Origin: Streptomyces cellulosae
GTDB lineage: Bacteria; Actinomycetota; Actinomycetes; Streptomycetales; Streptomycetaceae
Length of the DNA: 64,000 nt
Assembly (NCBI RefSeq): GCF_000721105.1
Contig: NZ_JOEV01000033.1
Location: 1-64,000, forward strand
Direction of reading: 5' to 3'
The stretch's first letter is position 1; each line of letters begins with the position of its first letter. This document shows positions 56,934-64,000 of this stretch, piece after piece. Below the pieces are notes generated by a model that saw only the letters and a list, made by a program, of their open reading frames with translations, did no database searches and was not told the origin of the DNA. The translations under genes were made by a program, and so were the position numbers.

Positions 56934-58439
56934 CTACGCGACAAACGTACGAGGTGCCTCCCCACCCCCGGACCCCCCGCTCTCGACCAACCGCGCCGCC
57001 GCGGCCAACCGCACCGCCGCCTCCTCGGCCACCGCGCCCCCCACGGTGAACGGCAACCGCACATACCCCTCGAAGGCCCCGTCGACCCCGAAGCGGGGCC
57101 CGGACGGGACCCTCACCCCGACCCGCTCCCCCACCTCCGCGAGCCGCGATCCGGACAGACCGCCCGCCCGCACCCACAGCGTCAGCCCGCCCTGCGGCAC
57201 CTCGAACTCCCACGCCGGAAGCTCTCTGCGCACCGCGGCCACCAGCGCGTCCCGGTTGTCCCGCGCCTGCTCCCGCCGCACCTCCACGGCCTTCGCCCAG
57301 CCCCCCGTGCTGAACAGCCAGTTCACCGCCAGCTGCTCCAGCACCGGGGTGCCCAGATCGGCGTACGCCCGCGCGGCGACCAGGCTGCGGATGACATCCG
57401 GTGCCGCCCGCACCCACCCGATCCGCATCCCCGCCCAGAACGCCTTACTGGCCGACCCGACGGTGATCACCGTGGACCCGGCCGGGTCGAAGGCACACAC
57501 GGCCCGCGGCATCGCCCCCGCGATCTCCTCGTCCAGCCACAGCTCGCTCATCGTCTCGTCGGCGACCAGCACCGTCCCCGCCGACCGCGCCGCCTCCACC
57601 AGCCGCCGCCGTTGGTCCTCGTCGGCGAGCGCGCCCGTCGGGTTGTGGAAGTCGGCGACGACATACGCCAGCCGGGGCGCCGCGTCCCGCAGCACCTGCC
57701 GCCAGCGGTCCATGTCCCATCCGGTCAGCCCCTCGGCCATGGCGACGGGCACCAGCCGGGCGCCCGCCTCCCGCATCAGCTGGAGGATGTTGGCGTAGGA
57801 CGGCGACTCGACGGCGATCCGTTCGCCCCGCCCCGCGAACAGATGGCAGATCGCGTCGATGGCGCCCATCGCTCCGGTCGTCACCATGATCTGCTCGGGC
57901 ATCGTGGGGATCCCGCGCGCGGTGTACCGCTCGGCGATCATCGCGCGCAGGGCGGGCAGCCCCGCCGGATAGTCCCCGTGCGTGTGGGCGTACGGCGGCA
58001 GCTCCTCGAGGGCCCCTTGCACGGCGCGGGTCAGCCACGGCTCCGGCGCCGGCAGCGCCGCGCAACCCAGGTCGATCATCGAGCCGAGGGCCTCCGGCGG
58101 GAGGGGTTCCAGGCCGCGGGCGGGCAGCGGGTTGCCTGCCGGTACCGCCGTCCAACTGCCGGACCCGCGCCGGGACTCCAGGAACCCTTCGGTGCGCAGG
58201 GCCTCGTACGCGGCGGCGACCGTCGTACGGCTGACGGACAGGGCCAGGGCCAGTTCGCGTTCGGCGGGCAGCCGGGCGGCCACCGGCACGCGCCCTTCGA
58301 GGACCAGCAGGCGGATGCCGTCGGCCAGCGCGCGGTAGGCCGGCGGGCGGCGGGTACCGGGGCCGGCCGGCCGGTCCTGCTGGGAGTTGAGCAGCCGGGC
58401 CAACTGCACCGCACCCATCGCCGAAGTCCACTGCGCCAT
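56934..58439 (-). CDS. MocR-type regulator (GntR winged helix plus aminotransferase-like domain)
   Basis: A 501-residue fusion. An N-terminal GntR DNA-binding domain (LADGIRLLVLEGRVPVAARLPAERELALALSVSRTTVAAAYEAL) is joined to a class I aminotransferase fold that binds PLP. The PLP lysine is in TVGSASKAFWAGMRIGWVRA, and DFHNPTGALADEDQR is also typical. MocR proteins regulate a neighbouring gene. Here the divergent YczE-type membrane protein gene is the natural target, as in many bacteria where mocR and yczE are paired. The ATG at 58439 (MAQWTSAMGAVQ) is preferred over an upstream frame extension. Confidence 0.91.
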   Translation of the reverse strand: MAQWTSAMGAVQLARLLNSQQDRPAGPGTRRPPAYRALADGIRLLVLEGRVPVAARLPAERELALALSVSRTTVAAAYEALRTEGFLESRRGSGSWTAVPAGNPLPARGLEPLPPEALGSMIDLGCAALPAPEPWLTRAVQGALEELPPYAHTHGDYPAGLPALRAMIAERYTARGIPTMPEQIMVTTGAMGAIDAICHLFAGRGERIAVESPSYANILQLMREAGARLVPVAMAEGLTGWDMDRWRQVLRDAAPRLAYVVADFHNPTGALADEDQRRRLVEAARSAGTVLVADETMSELWLDEEIAGAMPRAVCAFDPAGSTVITVGSASKAFWAGMRIGWVRAAPDVIRSLVAARAYADLGTPVLEQLAVNWLFSTGGWAKAVEVRREQARDNRDALVAAVRRELPAWEFEVPQGGLTLWVRAGGLSGSRLAEVGERVGVRVPSGPRFGVDGAFEGYVRLPFTVGGAVAEEAAVRLAAAARLVESGGSGGGEAPRTFVA

Positions 58440-58537
58440 CGAATTCAGTCCACCTTCCCCGAATTGGCCATGGATGAGGCTTCCACCCACGCCACAGGGT
58501 GTCACAAGTCAGGCCACTACCACCACAGGAGGACCTC

Positions 58538-59197
58538 TTGTCCACGACCAGCCCGGGCCGCTTCGGGCGACGACTGATCCAGCTGTACGTCGGTCTCGCC
58601 CTGTACGGGGTGAGTTCCGCCCTCCTGGTCGATGCGGGGCTGGGCCTGGAACCCTGGGGCGTTCTGCACCAGGGCCTGGCCGAGCTCACCGGCCGGTCGA
58701 TCGGGGTCGTCTCGATCGTCGTCGGCGCGGTCGTGCTGCTCCTGTGGATCCCCCTGCGCCAGCGCCCCGGACTGGGCACGGTCTCGAACGTCTTCGTGGT
58801 CGGTCTCGCGATGGACGGCACGCTCGCCCTGATCACCGAGGCGCACACCCTCGTCGTACGGATCCCCCTCCTCCTCGGCGGCATCCTGCTCAACGGCGTG
58901 GCCACCGGCCTCTACATCGCCGCCCGCTTCGGCCCCGGCCCCCGGGACGGGCTGATGACCGGCCTGCACCGGCGCACCGGCCGCTCGATCCGCCTGATGC
59001 GCACCGCCGTGGAGGTGGCGGTCGTCGTGACCGGCTTCGCCCTGGGCGGCACCCTCGGCGTCGGCACCCTGCTGTACGCGGTGGCGATCGGCCCGCTCGC
59101 CCAGCTCTTCCTGCGCGTCTTCGCCGTCCCCTCGGCATCCGGAGGCAGCCCGGTCGTTGCCACCGGGCCACCACAGGAGGCGATACTGCGACCGTGA
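58538..59197 (+). CDS. YczE/YyaS/YitT-family membrane protein
   Basis: A 219-residue integral membrane protein with about five spans. Recognised by LIQLYVGLALYGVSSALLVDAGLGLEPWGVLHQGL and AARFGPGPRDGLMTGLHRRTG. It is divergent from a MocR regulator, the common MocR/YczE pair, so transport or export of an amine- or PLP-related compound is suspected but unproven. The TTG at 58538 follows AGGAGG; the ATG-type start further upstream has no ribosome site. Its stop overlaps the next gene's GTG. Confidence 0.88.
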   Translation: MSTTSPGRFGRRLIQLYVGLALYGVSSALLVDAGLGLEPWGVLHQGLAELTGRSIGVVSIVVGAVVLLLWIPLRQRPGLGTVSNVFVVGLAMDGTLALITEAHTLVVRIPLLLGGILLNGVATGLYIAARFGPGPRDGLMTGLHRRTGRSIRLMRTAVEVAVVVTGFALGGTLGVGTLLYAVAIGPLAQLFLRVFAVPSASGGSPVVATGPPQEAILRP

Positions 59198-59961
59198 CCT
59201 CCCGGATACGGCACCCCTACCTCGACCATCCCGGCCCCATACCCTTCGCCCACCGCGGTGGAGCGGCCGGCGGCCTGGAGAACACCGCCCTGCAGTTCCG
59301 GCGCGCGGTGGAGGCGGGCTACCGCTACCTGGAGACCGACGTCCACGCCACGGTCGACGGCAGGCTCGTCGCGTTCCACGACGCGACCCTGGACCGGATC
59401 ACGGACGGCGCGGGCCAGATCGCGGACCTGCCGTGGAAGGACGTACGCCACGCGCGCGTGGCGGGCAAGGAACCGGTTCCCCTCTTCGAGGAGCTCCTGG
59501 AGACCTTCCCCGAGGCGCGCTGGAACGTCGACGTCAAGGCGGAGCCCGCCCTCCTCCCCTTCCTGGAGCTGGTCGAGCGCACCGACTCCTGGGACCGGAT
59601 CTGCCTCGGCTCCTTCGAGGAGGGTCGCGTGGTCCGTGCCCAGCGGCTGGCCGGTCCGCGTCTGGCCACGTCGTACGGCACCCGTGGGGTGCTCGGACTG
59701 CGGCTGCGGTCCTGGGGGCTGCCGGCCCGGGTGCGCCGGTCGGCGGTGGCCGCGCAGGTGCCCGAGGCGCACTCCGGTGTCCAGGTGGTGGACCACCGCT
59801 TCCTGCGCACCGCCCACTCCCTCGGGCTCCAGGTGCACGTGTGGACGGTCAACGACCCCGAGCGCATGCACCGGCTCCTGGACCTGGGAGTGGATGGCAT
59901 CATGACCGATCACATCGACACACTGCGCAAGGTCATGGAGGACCGGGGCGTCTGGGTCTGA
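59194..59961 (+). CDS. Glycerophosphodiester phosphodiesterase
   Basis: A 255-residue TIM-barrel enzyme that hydrolyses glycerophosphodiesters to sn-glycerol 3-phosphate and an alcohol. The GDPD signature is complete: FAHRGGAAGGLENTALQF, then YLETDVHATVDGRLVAFHDATLDRITDG, with the catalytic His, Glu and Asp. No signal peptide is visible, so it acts in the cytoplasm. It starts at a GTG that overlaps the YczE stop (GTGA) and is therefore coupled to it. The product feeds glycerol metabolism, but glpFK lies 45 kb away. Confidence 0.93.
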   Translation: MTSRIRHPYLDHPGPIPFAHRGGAAGGLENTALQFRRAVEAGYRYLETDVHATVDGRLVAFHDATLDRITDGAGQIADLPWKDVRHARVAGKEPVPLFEELLETFPEARWNVDVKAEPALLPFLELVERTDSWDRICLGSFEEGRVVRAQRLAGPRLATSYGTRGVLGLRLRSWGLPARVRRSAVAAQVPEAHSGVQVVDHRFLRTAHSLGLQVHVWTVNDPERMHRLLDLGVDGIMTDHIDTLRKVMEDRGVWV

Positions 59962-60024
59962 CACCCGGGGCCGCCCTTCCCGCCGCCCTCGCGCGGGACC
60001 TTCACGGGGAAGCGAGGGGCACGG

Positions 60025-61371
60025 GTGGGCACCGACACCGTGCGGACGGAAGCGGCCGGCGAGCGGCGGCGCGAACAGCGCGGCTGGTACTTCTACGACT
60101 GGGCGTGCTCGGTCTACTCGACGAGCGTGCTCACCGTGTTCCTGGGCCCGTATCTGACGTCGGTGGCCGAGGAGGCGGCGGACGCGGACGGCTTCGTCCA
60201 TCCCCTGGGGATCCCGGTGCGCGCCGGGTCGTTCTTCGCGTACTCGGTGTCCCTGTCGGTGATCGTGGCCGTGCTGGTGATGCCCCTGGTGGGCGCGGCC
60301 GCCGACCGCACCGGCCGCAAGAAGCCCCTCCTCGCGGCAGCCGCCTACACCGGGGCCGCCGCCACGGCGGCCATGTTCTTCCTCGACGGCGACCGCTATC
60401 TGCTCGGCGGCCTCCTGCTGGTGGTGGCGAACGCGGCGCAGTCCGTGGCGATGATGCTCTACAACTCCTACCTGCCGCAGATCGCACCGCCCGAGGAGCG
60501 TGACGCGGTCTCCTCGCGGGGCTGGGCCTTCGGCTACGCGGCGGGCTCCCTGGTACTGGTCGCGAACCTCGTCCTCTACACCGGCCACGAGTCCTTCGGC
60601 CTCTCGGAGAGCGCGGCGGTCCGCGTCTGCCTGGGCTCCGCCGGCCTGTGGTGGGGCGCCTTCGCGCTCATCCCCCTACGACGCCTGCGCGACCGCCGCT
60701 CCGAGCAGAAGCCCACCGGCGAACCCACGGCTCCCGGCTTCCGCCAGCTCGCCGCGACCGTCCGCCACATGCGCCGGCACCCGCTGACGCTCGCCTTCCT
60801 GCTGGCGTACCTCGTCTACAACGACGGCATCCAGACCGTGATCTCCCAGGCGTCGATCTACGGTTCCGAGGAACTCGGCCTCGGGCAGTCGACGCTCATC
60901 GGCGCGGTCCTGCTGGTCCAGGTGCTGGCGGTGGCAGGAGCCCTGGGCATGGGCCGGCTGGCACGGACCTACGGCGCCAAGCGCACGATCCTGGGCTCGC
61001 TGGTGGCCTGGACGGTGACCCTGGCCGCCGGTTATCACCTCCCGGCCGGGGCTCCGGCGTGGTTCTTCGTCCTCGCCGCCGGGATCGGGCTCGTGCTCGG
61101 CGGCAGCCAGGCGCTGTCCCGGTCCCTGTTCTCGCATCTGGTCCCGCCCGGCAAGGAGGCCGAGTACTTCTCGGCGTACGAGATGAGCGACCGCGGCATG
61201 AGCTGGCTCGGGCCCCTTCTGTTCGGGCTCACCTACCAGCTCACGGGCAGCTATCGGGACGCGATCATCTCGCTGGTGGCCTTCTTCGTCATCGGGTTCG
61301 TGCTGCTCGCACGGGTTCCGGTGCGGCAGGCGATCGCCGACGCGGGCAACCCGGTTCCGGAGAGGATTTAG
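60025..61371 (+). CDS. UMF1-family MFS transporter
   Basis: A 448-residue 12-span protein of the UMF1/Atg22-like branch of the MFS, identified by the N-terminal RGWYFYDWACSVYSTSVLTVFLGPYL, PLVGAAADRTGRKKPLL and, later, VIGFVLL near the C-terminus. Bacterial members are transporters of unknown substrate, probably exporters of amino acids or sugars. It starts at GTG 60025, 63 bp after the GDPD gene, in the same direction, so it is probably co-transcribed with it. Confidence 0.88.
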   Translation: MGTDTVRTEAAGERRREQRGWYFYDWACSVYSTSVLTVFLGPYLTSVAEEAADADGFVHPLGIPVRAGSFFAYSVSLSVIVAVLVMPLVGAAADRTGRKKPLLAAAAYTGAAATAAMFFLDGDRYLLGGLLLVVANAAQSVAMMLYNSYLPQIAPPEERDAVSSRGWAFGYAAGSLVLVANLVLYTGHESFGLSESAAVRVCLGSAGLWWGAFALIPLRRLRDRRSEQKPTGEPTAPGFRQLAATVRHMRRHPLTLAFLLAYLVYNDGIQTVISQASIYGSEELGLGQSTLIGAVLLVQVLAVAGALGMGRLARTYGAKRTILGSLVAWTVTLAAGYHLPAGAPAWFFVLAAGIGLVLGGSQALSRSLFSHLVPPGKEAEYFSAYEMSDRGMSWLGPLLFGLTYQLTGSYRDAIISLVAFFVIGFVLLARVPVRQAIADAGNPVPERI

Positions 61372-61456
61372 CGTTCAACACGAAAGCGCTGTAGTGTACG
61401 CGTTTGGCCTGCCAGGCGTACCGTTACTGCGCGTCAAAGATGCCGAACGCTAGGTG

Positions 61457-61474
61457 ACATCTGCTTGCAGATGT
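61457..61474. terminator. Hairpin after the UMF1-type transporter
   Basis: ACATCTGC-TT-GCAGATGT is a perfect 8-bp stem with a 2-base loop, about 85 bp after the transporter stop and 77 bp ahead of the rbpA promoter. It could end the upstream transcript or be a binding site. Confidence 0.45.
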
Positions 61475-61550
61475 GACAAACCGGGCGCTGGTGGGTACAA
61501 CAAGGGGCGGCTACGACGGCGACGCATTGCCCGGGACGGGACCCGGAACG

Positions 61551-61576
61551 GGAATCTTTACCGCCGACCGGACGTT
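61551..61576 (+). promoter_or_regulatory. SigR-dependent promoter of rbpA
   Basis: GGAAT (61551-61555) and GTT (61574-61576) are spaced by exactly 18 bp, matching the SigR consensus GGAAT-N18-GTT. Transcription would start about 55-60 bases ahead of the gene start. SigR, the thiol-oxidation sigma factor, is known to drive rbpA in S. coelicolor. Confidence 0.85.
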
Positions 61577-61637
61577 GACCGGATGACGACGACAGCGACA
61601 CCTGTCCTGTGGGCGACAAGCCCGGGAGGCACGATTC

Positions 61638-62012
61638 ATGAGTGAGCGAGCTCTTCGCGGCACGCGCCTCGTGGTGACCAGCTACGAGACGGACCGCGGT
61701 ATCGACCTGGCCCCGCGCCAGGCCGTGGAGTACGCATGCGAGAAGGGGCACCGTTTCGAGATGCCCTTCTCGGTCGAGGCGGAGATTCCGCCGGAGTGGG
61801 AGTGCAAGGTCTGCGGGGCCCAGGCACTCCTGGTCGACGGCGACGGCCCTGAAGAGAAGAAGGCCAAGCCTGCGCGTACGCACTGGGACATGTTGATGGA
61901 GCGGCGCACCCGCGAGGAACTCGAAGAGGTCCTCGCGGAGCGCCTGGCCGTTCTGCGCTCCGGCGCGATGAACATTGCAGTTCATCCGAGGGACAGCCGA
62001 AAGTCGGCGTAA
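61638..62012 (+). CDS. rbpA: RNA polymerase-binding protein RbpA
   Basis: A 124-residue zinc protein that binds RNA polymerase and the principal sigma factors and stimulates transcription in actinobacteria. The zinc ligands Cys34, His38, Cys56 and Cys59 (YACEKGHRF and WECKVCGAQ) and the C-terminal sigma-interaction segment THWDMLMERRTREELEEVL are all present. The ATG at 61638 follows GGGAGG. It is preceded by a perfect SigR-type promoter, so it should rise under thiol oxidative stress. Confidence 0.97.
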   Translation: MSERALRGTRLVVTSYETDRGIDLAPRQAVEYACEKGHRFEMPFSVEAEIPPEWECKVCGAQALLVDGDGPEEKKAKPARTHWDMLMERRTREELEEVLAERLAVLRSGAMNIAVHPRDSRKSA

Positions 62013-62053
62013 CCCTCCACGGGTTGGGCGCAACACAACGCACGCAACACAAC

Positions 62054-62108
62054 GCACGAAAGACCGCGGGCGCCGTACTCCACGTACGGCGCCTGCGGTC
62101 TTTCGTGC
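62054..62108. terminator. Very strong bidirectional terminator after rbpA
   Basis: A 25-bp inverted repeat, arms starting GCACGAAAGACCGC and ending GCGGTCTTTCGTGC, with one mismatch and a 5-base loop TCCAC. It is the longest hairpin in the window and lies between rbpA and the convergent fxsA. Confidence 0.93.
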
Positions 62109-62237
62109 CGTAGGAGTACCTCCGGACGCACGGCGCGGACACTCCGGATGGTCTGCAAGCGTGCACCCGGGCGCGTATGCCGCCGGGCGCCCGGGCCGAG
62201 GGTCAGCGCTTCGGGACCGGCAGCGCGTCCGGTCCGG

Positions 62238-62801
62238 TCAGCGCGTCAGCGGCGGGCGCGGGTCCTGGTGGGCGTCGCCCGGCTCGTCCCGGATGACCTC
62301 CCCCTGGACCACCTTGCCGTCGGGCTGGCGCATGCGGGCCTGCTGGAAGGCGTCGCCCAGGGTTCCCGGCGCGGCCGAGCGGAGCTTGCGCTCGACGGTG
62401 CGCTCGGCATAACGGCTGAGGGCCTTCTGGACCGGCGGGACCAGCAGGAGCAGACCCACCGCGTCCGAGATCAGGCCGGGGATCATCAGAAGCAGACCGC
62501 CCAGCATCATCAGGCCGTTGCCGCCCCCGTTCGACGAGTCCGACGGGGCCCCGCCGCGCTGGAGCGCCTCATTCAGGTTCTGGAAGGCACGTCGGCCCGC
62601 CCGCTTGATGACCACCGAGCCGAGCACGAATCCGGCGACCAGCAGCAGGAACACCGTGAATCCGCTCGCCGCGCCCGCCACCACGGTCAGCAACCAGATC
62701 TCCAGCACGAGCCAGGCGGCGACGCCCAGGGGCAGGAAGGTGCGCAGCCGGGAGCGCCGGGGCCGGGCGGGGTACGGGGAGGTCGAAGCGCCAGTCGTCA
62801 T
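62238..62801 (-). CDS. fxsA: FxsA-family membrane protein
   Basis: A 187-residue membrane protein of the FxsA family. Two N-terminal membrane segments (FLPLGVAAWLVLEIWLLTVV and FTVFLLLVAGFVLGSVVI) flank a short loop. The conserved GLMMLGGLLLMIPGLISDAVGLLLLVPPV helix then leads to a hydrophilic tail. E. coli FxsA is known for blocking exclusion of phage T7; its role in actinobacteria is unknown. It is convergent with rbpA across a strong terminator and follows ppm1 on the same strand. Confidence 0.9.
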   Translation of the reverse strand: MTTGASTSPYPARPRRSRLRTFLPLGVAAWLVLEIWLLTVVAGAASGFTVFLLLVAGFVLGSVVIKRAGRRAFQNLNEALQRGGAPSDSSNGGGNGLMMLGGLLLMIPGLISDAVGLLLLVPPVQKALSRYAERTVERKLRSAAPGTLGDAFQQARMRQPDGKVVQGEVIRDEPGDAHQDPRPPLTR

Positions 62802-62884
62802 GCCTCCAGTGTGCCTGGGACCGGCTCAGCGCGGGATAAGGGGATGATCAGCCGTACCCGTGGGGTTGCGGGCCCGTCGTGGCG

Positions 62885-63685
62885 CTACGACCCCGAGGGC
62901 TTCGTCCGGCCCACGATCTTGCCGACACGCTCCCCCACGCCCCAGGTGGTGACCCGCCACAGGGCCTCCACCAGGATGTCCCGGCTCATCTTGGAGTCAC
63001 CGAGTTCACGCTCGACGAAGGTGATGGGGACCTCGACGACGTGGTAGCCGGCCCGGACCGCGCGGCGGGCCAGGTCGACCTGGAAGCAGTACCCCTGCGA
63101 GGCGACCTCGTCGAGGCCGAGGCCCTCCAGTGTCTCGCGACGGAAGGCGCGGTAGCCGCCGGTGATGTCGCGCAGCGGCAGGTCCAGGGCGAGGCGGGAG
63201 TAGAGGCTGCCGCCGCGGGAGATGAACTCGCGCGACTTCGGCCAGTTCACGACCCGGCCTCCCGGCACCCAGCGGGAGCCGAGGACCAGGTCGGCGCCCT
63301 TCAGGGCGGTCAGCAGGCGGGGCAGTTCCTCGGGCTGATGGGATCCGTCGGCGTCCATCTCGACCAGGACGCCGTACCCGTTGTCCAGGCCCCAGCGGAA
63401 ACCCGCGAGGTAGGCGGCGCCGAGGCCCTCCTTGCCCTTGCGGTGCAGGACCTGGACGTGGTCGTCGGCGGCGGCCAGTTCGTCGGCGAACTTGCCGGTG
63501 CCGTCCGGGCTGTTGTCGTCGGCCACGAGCACGTGCGCCTCAGGGACCGCCTTGCGCACCCGGCCGACGATCCTCTTGATGTTCTCGGCCTCGTTGTAGG
63601 TCGGGATGATCACCAAGGCCGTGCCGAGCGGGCCGAACTGTCTCCCCCGGTCCTGTGCCACGAGGGTCCCGTCACCGTCGTTCAC
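62885..63685 (-). CDS. ppm1: Polyprenol monophosphomannose synthase
   Basis: A 266-residue GT2-family glycosyltransferase that makes polyprenyl-phosphate-mannose from GDP-mannose, the sugar donor for mannosylation outside the membrane. ALVIIPTYNEAENIKRIVG and VADDNSPDGTGKFADELA are at the start, EMDADGSHQPEELPRLL carries the DxD-type site, and GSRWVPGGRVVNWPKSREF follows. The C-terminal membrane domain of mycobacterial Ppm1 is absent, as is usual in Streptomyces. GTG 63685 follows AAGGGG; an upstream frame extension is Arg-rich and improbable. Confidence 0.92.
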   Translation of the reverse strand: MNDGDGTLVAQDRGRQFGPLGTALVIIPTYNEAENIKRIVGRVRKAVPEAHVLVADDNSPDGTGKFADELAAADDHVQVLHRKGKEGLGAAYLAGFRWGLDNGYGVLVEMDADGSHQPEELPRLLTALKGADLVLGSRWVPGGRVVNWPKSREFISRGGSLYSRLALDLPLRDITGGYRAFRRETLEGLGLDEVASQGYCFQVDLARRAVRAGYHVVEVPITFVERELGDSKMSRDILVEALWRVTTWGVGERVGKIVGRTKPSGS

Positions 63686-63859
63686 TGCTGCCCCTTCATG
63701 TCCGTCCGCAGAGGTCCACCATAGTGGCCGCCGCCTGCGATGACGTGACAGGACGTTCGAATGGTGGTGTCGTTTCCACATAAGCGGGGTAAGAGATCGT
63801 CTTTTGTGCGCGGTGCGTGCCGGATCGGGGGCTGTGCGTGCTGCGGATGGGGGCCCGGC

Positions 63860-63897
63860 GCCCTTCGGGCCGACCTGGGACCCGCTGGCTGCGGGTC
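63860..63897. terminator. Two small hairpins upstream of ppm1
   Basis: GCCC-TTC-GGGC (63860-63870) and GACCCGC-TGGCT-GCGGGTC (63879-63897) follow each other in the gap between the partial right-edge gene and ppm1, both read on the minus strand. They may terminate that gene's transcript. Confidence 0.5.
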
Positions 63898-63940
63898 GAC
63901 CGAAAGCCGTTGTCTACTGAGCGCCCGGGCCCCACCCGGG

Positions 63941-64000
63941 TCACACCTCCCCGACCGGGCGGAACATTCCCTCGCCGTGGCGCGGGCGCTGAGCCTGGTT
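63941..64000 (-). CDS. 3' end of a gene running off the right edge
   Basis: The minus strand has an open frame from the right edge to a TGA at 63941, giving 19 residues ending RPRHGEGMFRPVGEV. The codon bias looks real and hairpins follow. Too little is visible to name a product. Confidence 0.4.
   Translation of the reverse strand, partial: NQAQRPRHGEGMFRPVGEV

Overview
This window is high-GC actinobacterial DNA and almost certainly from a Streptomyces chromosome. Evidence: strong third-position GC, GTG/TTG starts behind GGAGG-type ribosome sites, ATGA/GTGA coupling, an rRNA-type leader next to crr and ptsI, a DasR-type operator, a conservon (cvnABCD), rbpA behind a SigR-type promoter, and fxsA and ppm1. 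All functions are inferred from reading the translated sequence; no database search was run.

Layout. 1-2.7 kb: leader of an rRNA operon running off the left edge (minus strand), then the general PTS genes crr and ptsI, ending in a strong hairpin. 2.7-11.6 kb: a conserved hypothetical, acetoacetyl-CoA synthetase, a GH31 glucosidase, a Nudix protein, a VanX-like dipeptidase and a DUF35/thiolase pair. 11.6-12.5 kb: about 0.9 kb with no convincing gene. 12.5-14.9 kb: glpF-glpK. 15.0-24.5 kb: a conservon whose GTPase gene (cvnD) is separated from cvnABC by a carnitine-catabolism cassette (IclR regulator, dehydrocarnitine-cleaving BKACE enzyme, carnitine dehydrogenase, betainyl-CoA thioesterase), then a membrane protein. 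24.5-39.0 kb: choline/glycine betaine degradation: Rieske ferredoxin and reductase, IclR regulator, mycothiol-dependent formaldehyde dehydrogenase with a metallo-hydrolase, dimethylglycine oxidase, sarcosine oxidase, GbcA-like oxygenase, betaine aldehyde dehydrogenase, permease and choline dehydrogenase. 39.0-46.2 kb: a three-gene MukBEF/MksBEF/JetABC-like SMC complex with no JetD nuclease. 46.4-51.6 kb: a GntR-controlled 5-oxoproline operon (transporter, DUF1445, pxpA, pxpB, pxpC). 51.6-58.4 kb: a deleted glycosyltransferase, HEAT and ankyrin proteins, a small membrane protein with an FtsK-like partner, and a MocR regulator. 58.5-64.0 kb: YczE-type membrane protein, GDPD, UMF1-type MFS, rbpA, fxsA, ppm1 and the 3' end of one more gene.

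Read together, the central genes form a nearly complete route from carnitine and choline through glycine betaine, dimethylglycine and sarcosine to glycine. The formaldehyde and acetoacetate by-products can be handled by enzymes encoded in the same window. The SMC complex is the most system-like unexplained locus. It keeps the JetA-B-C order but lacks JetD, and its ATPase has Asn where the Walker B catalytic Glu is expected.
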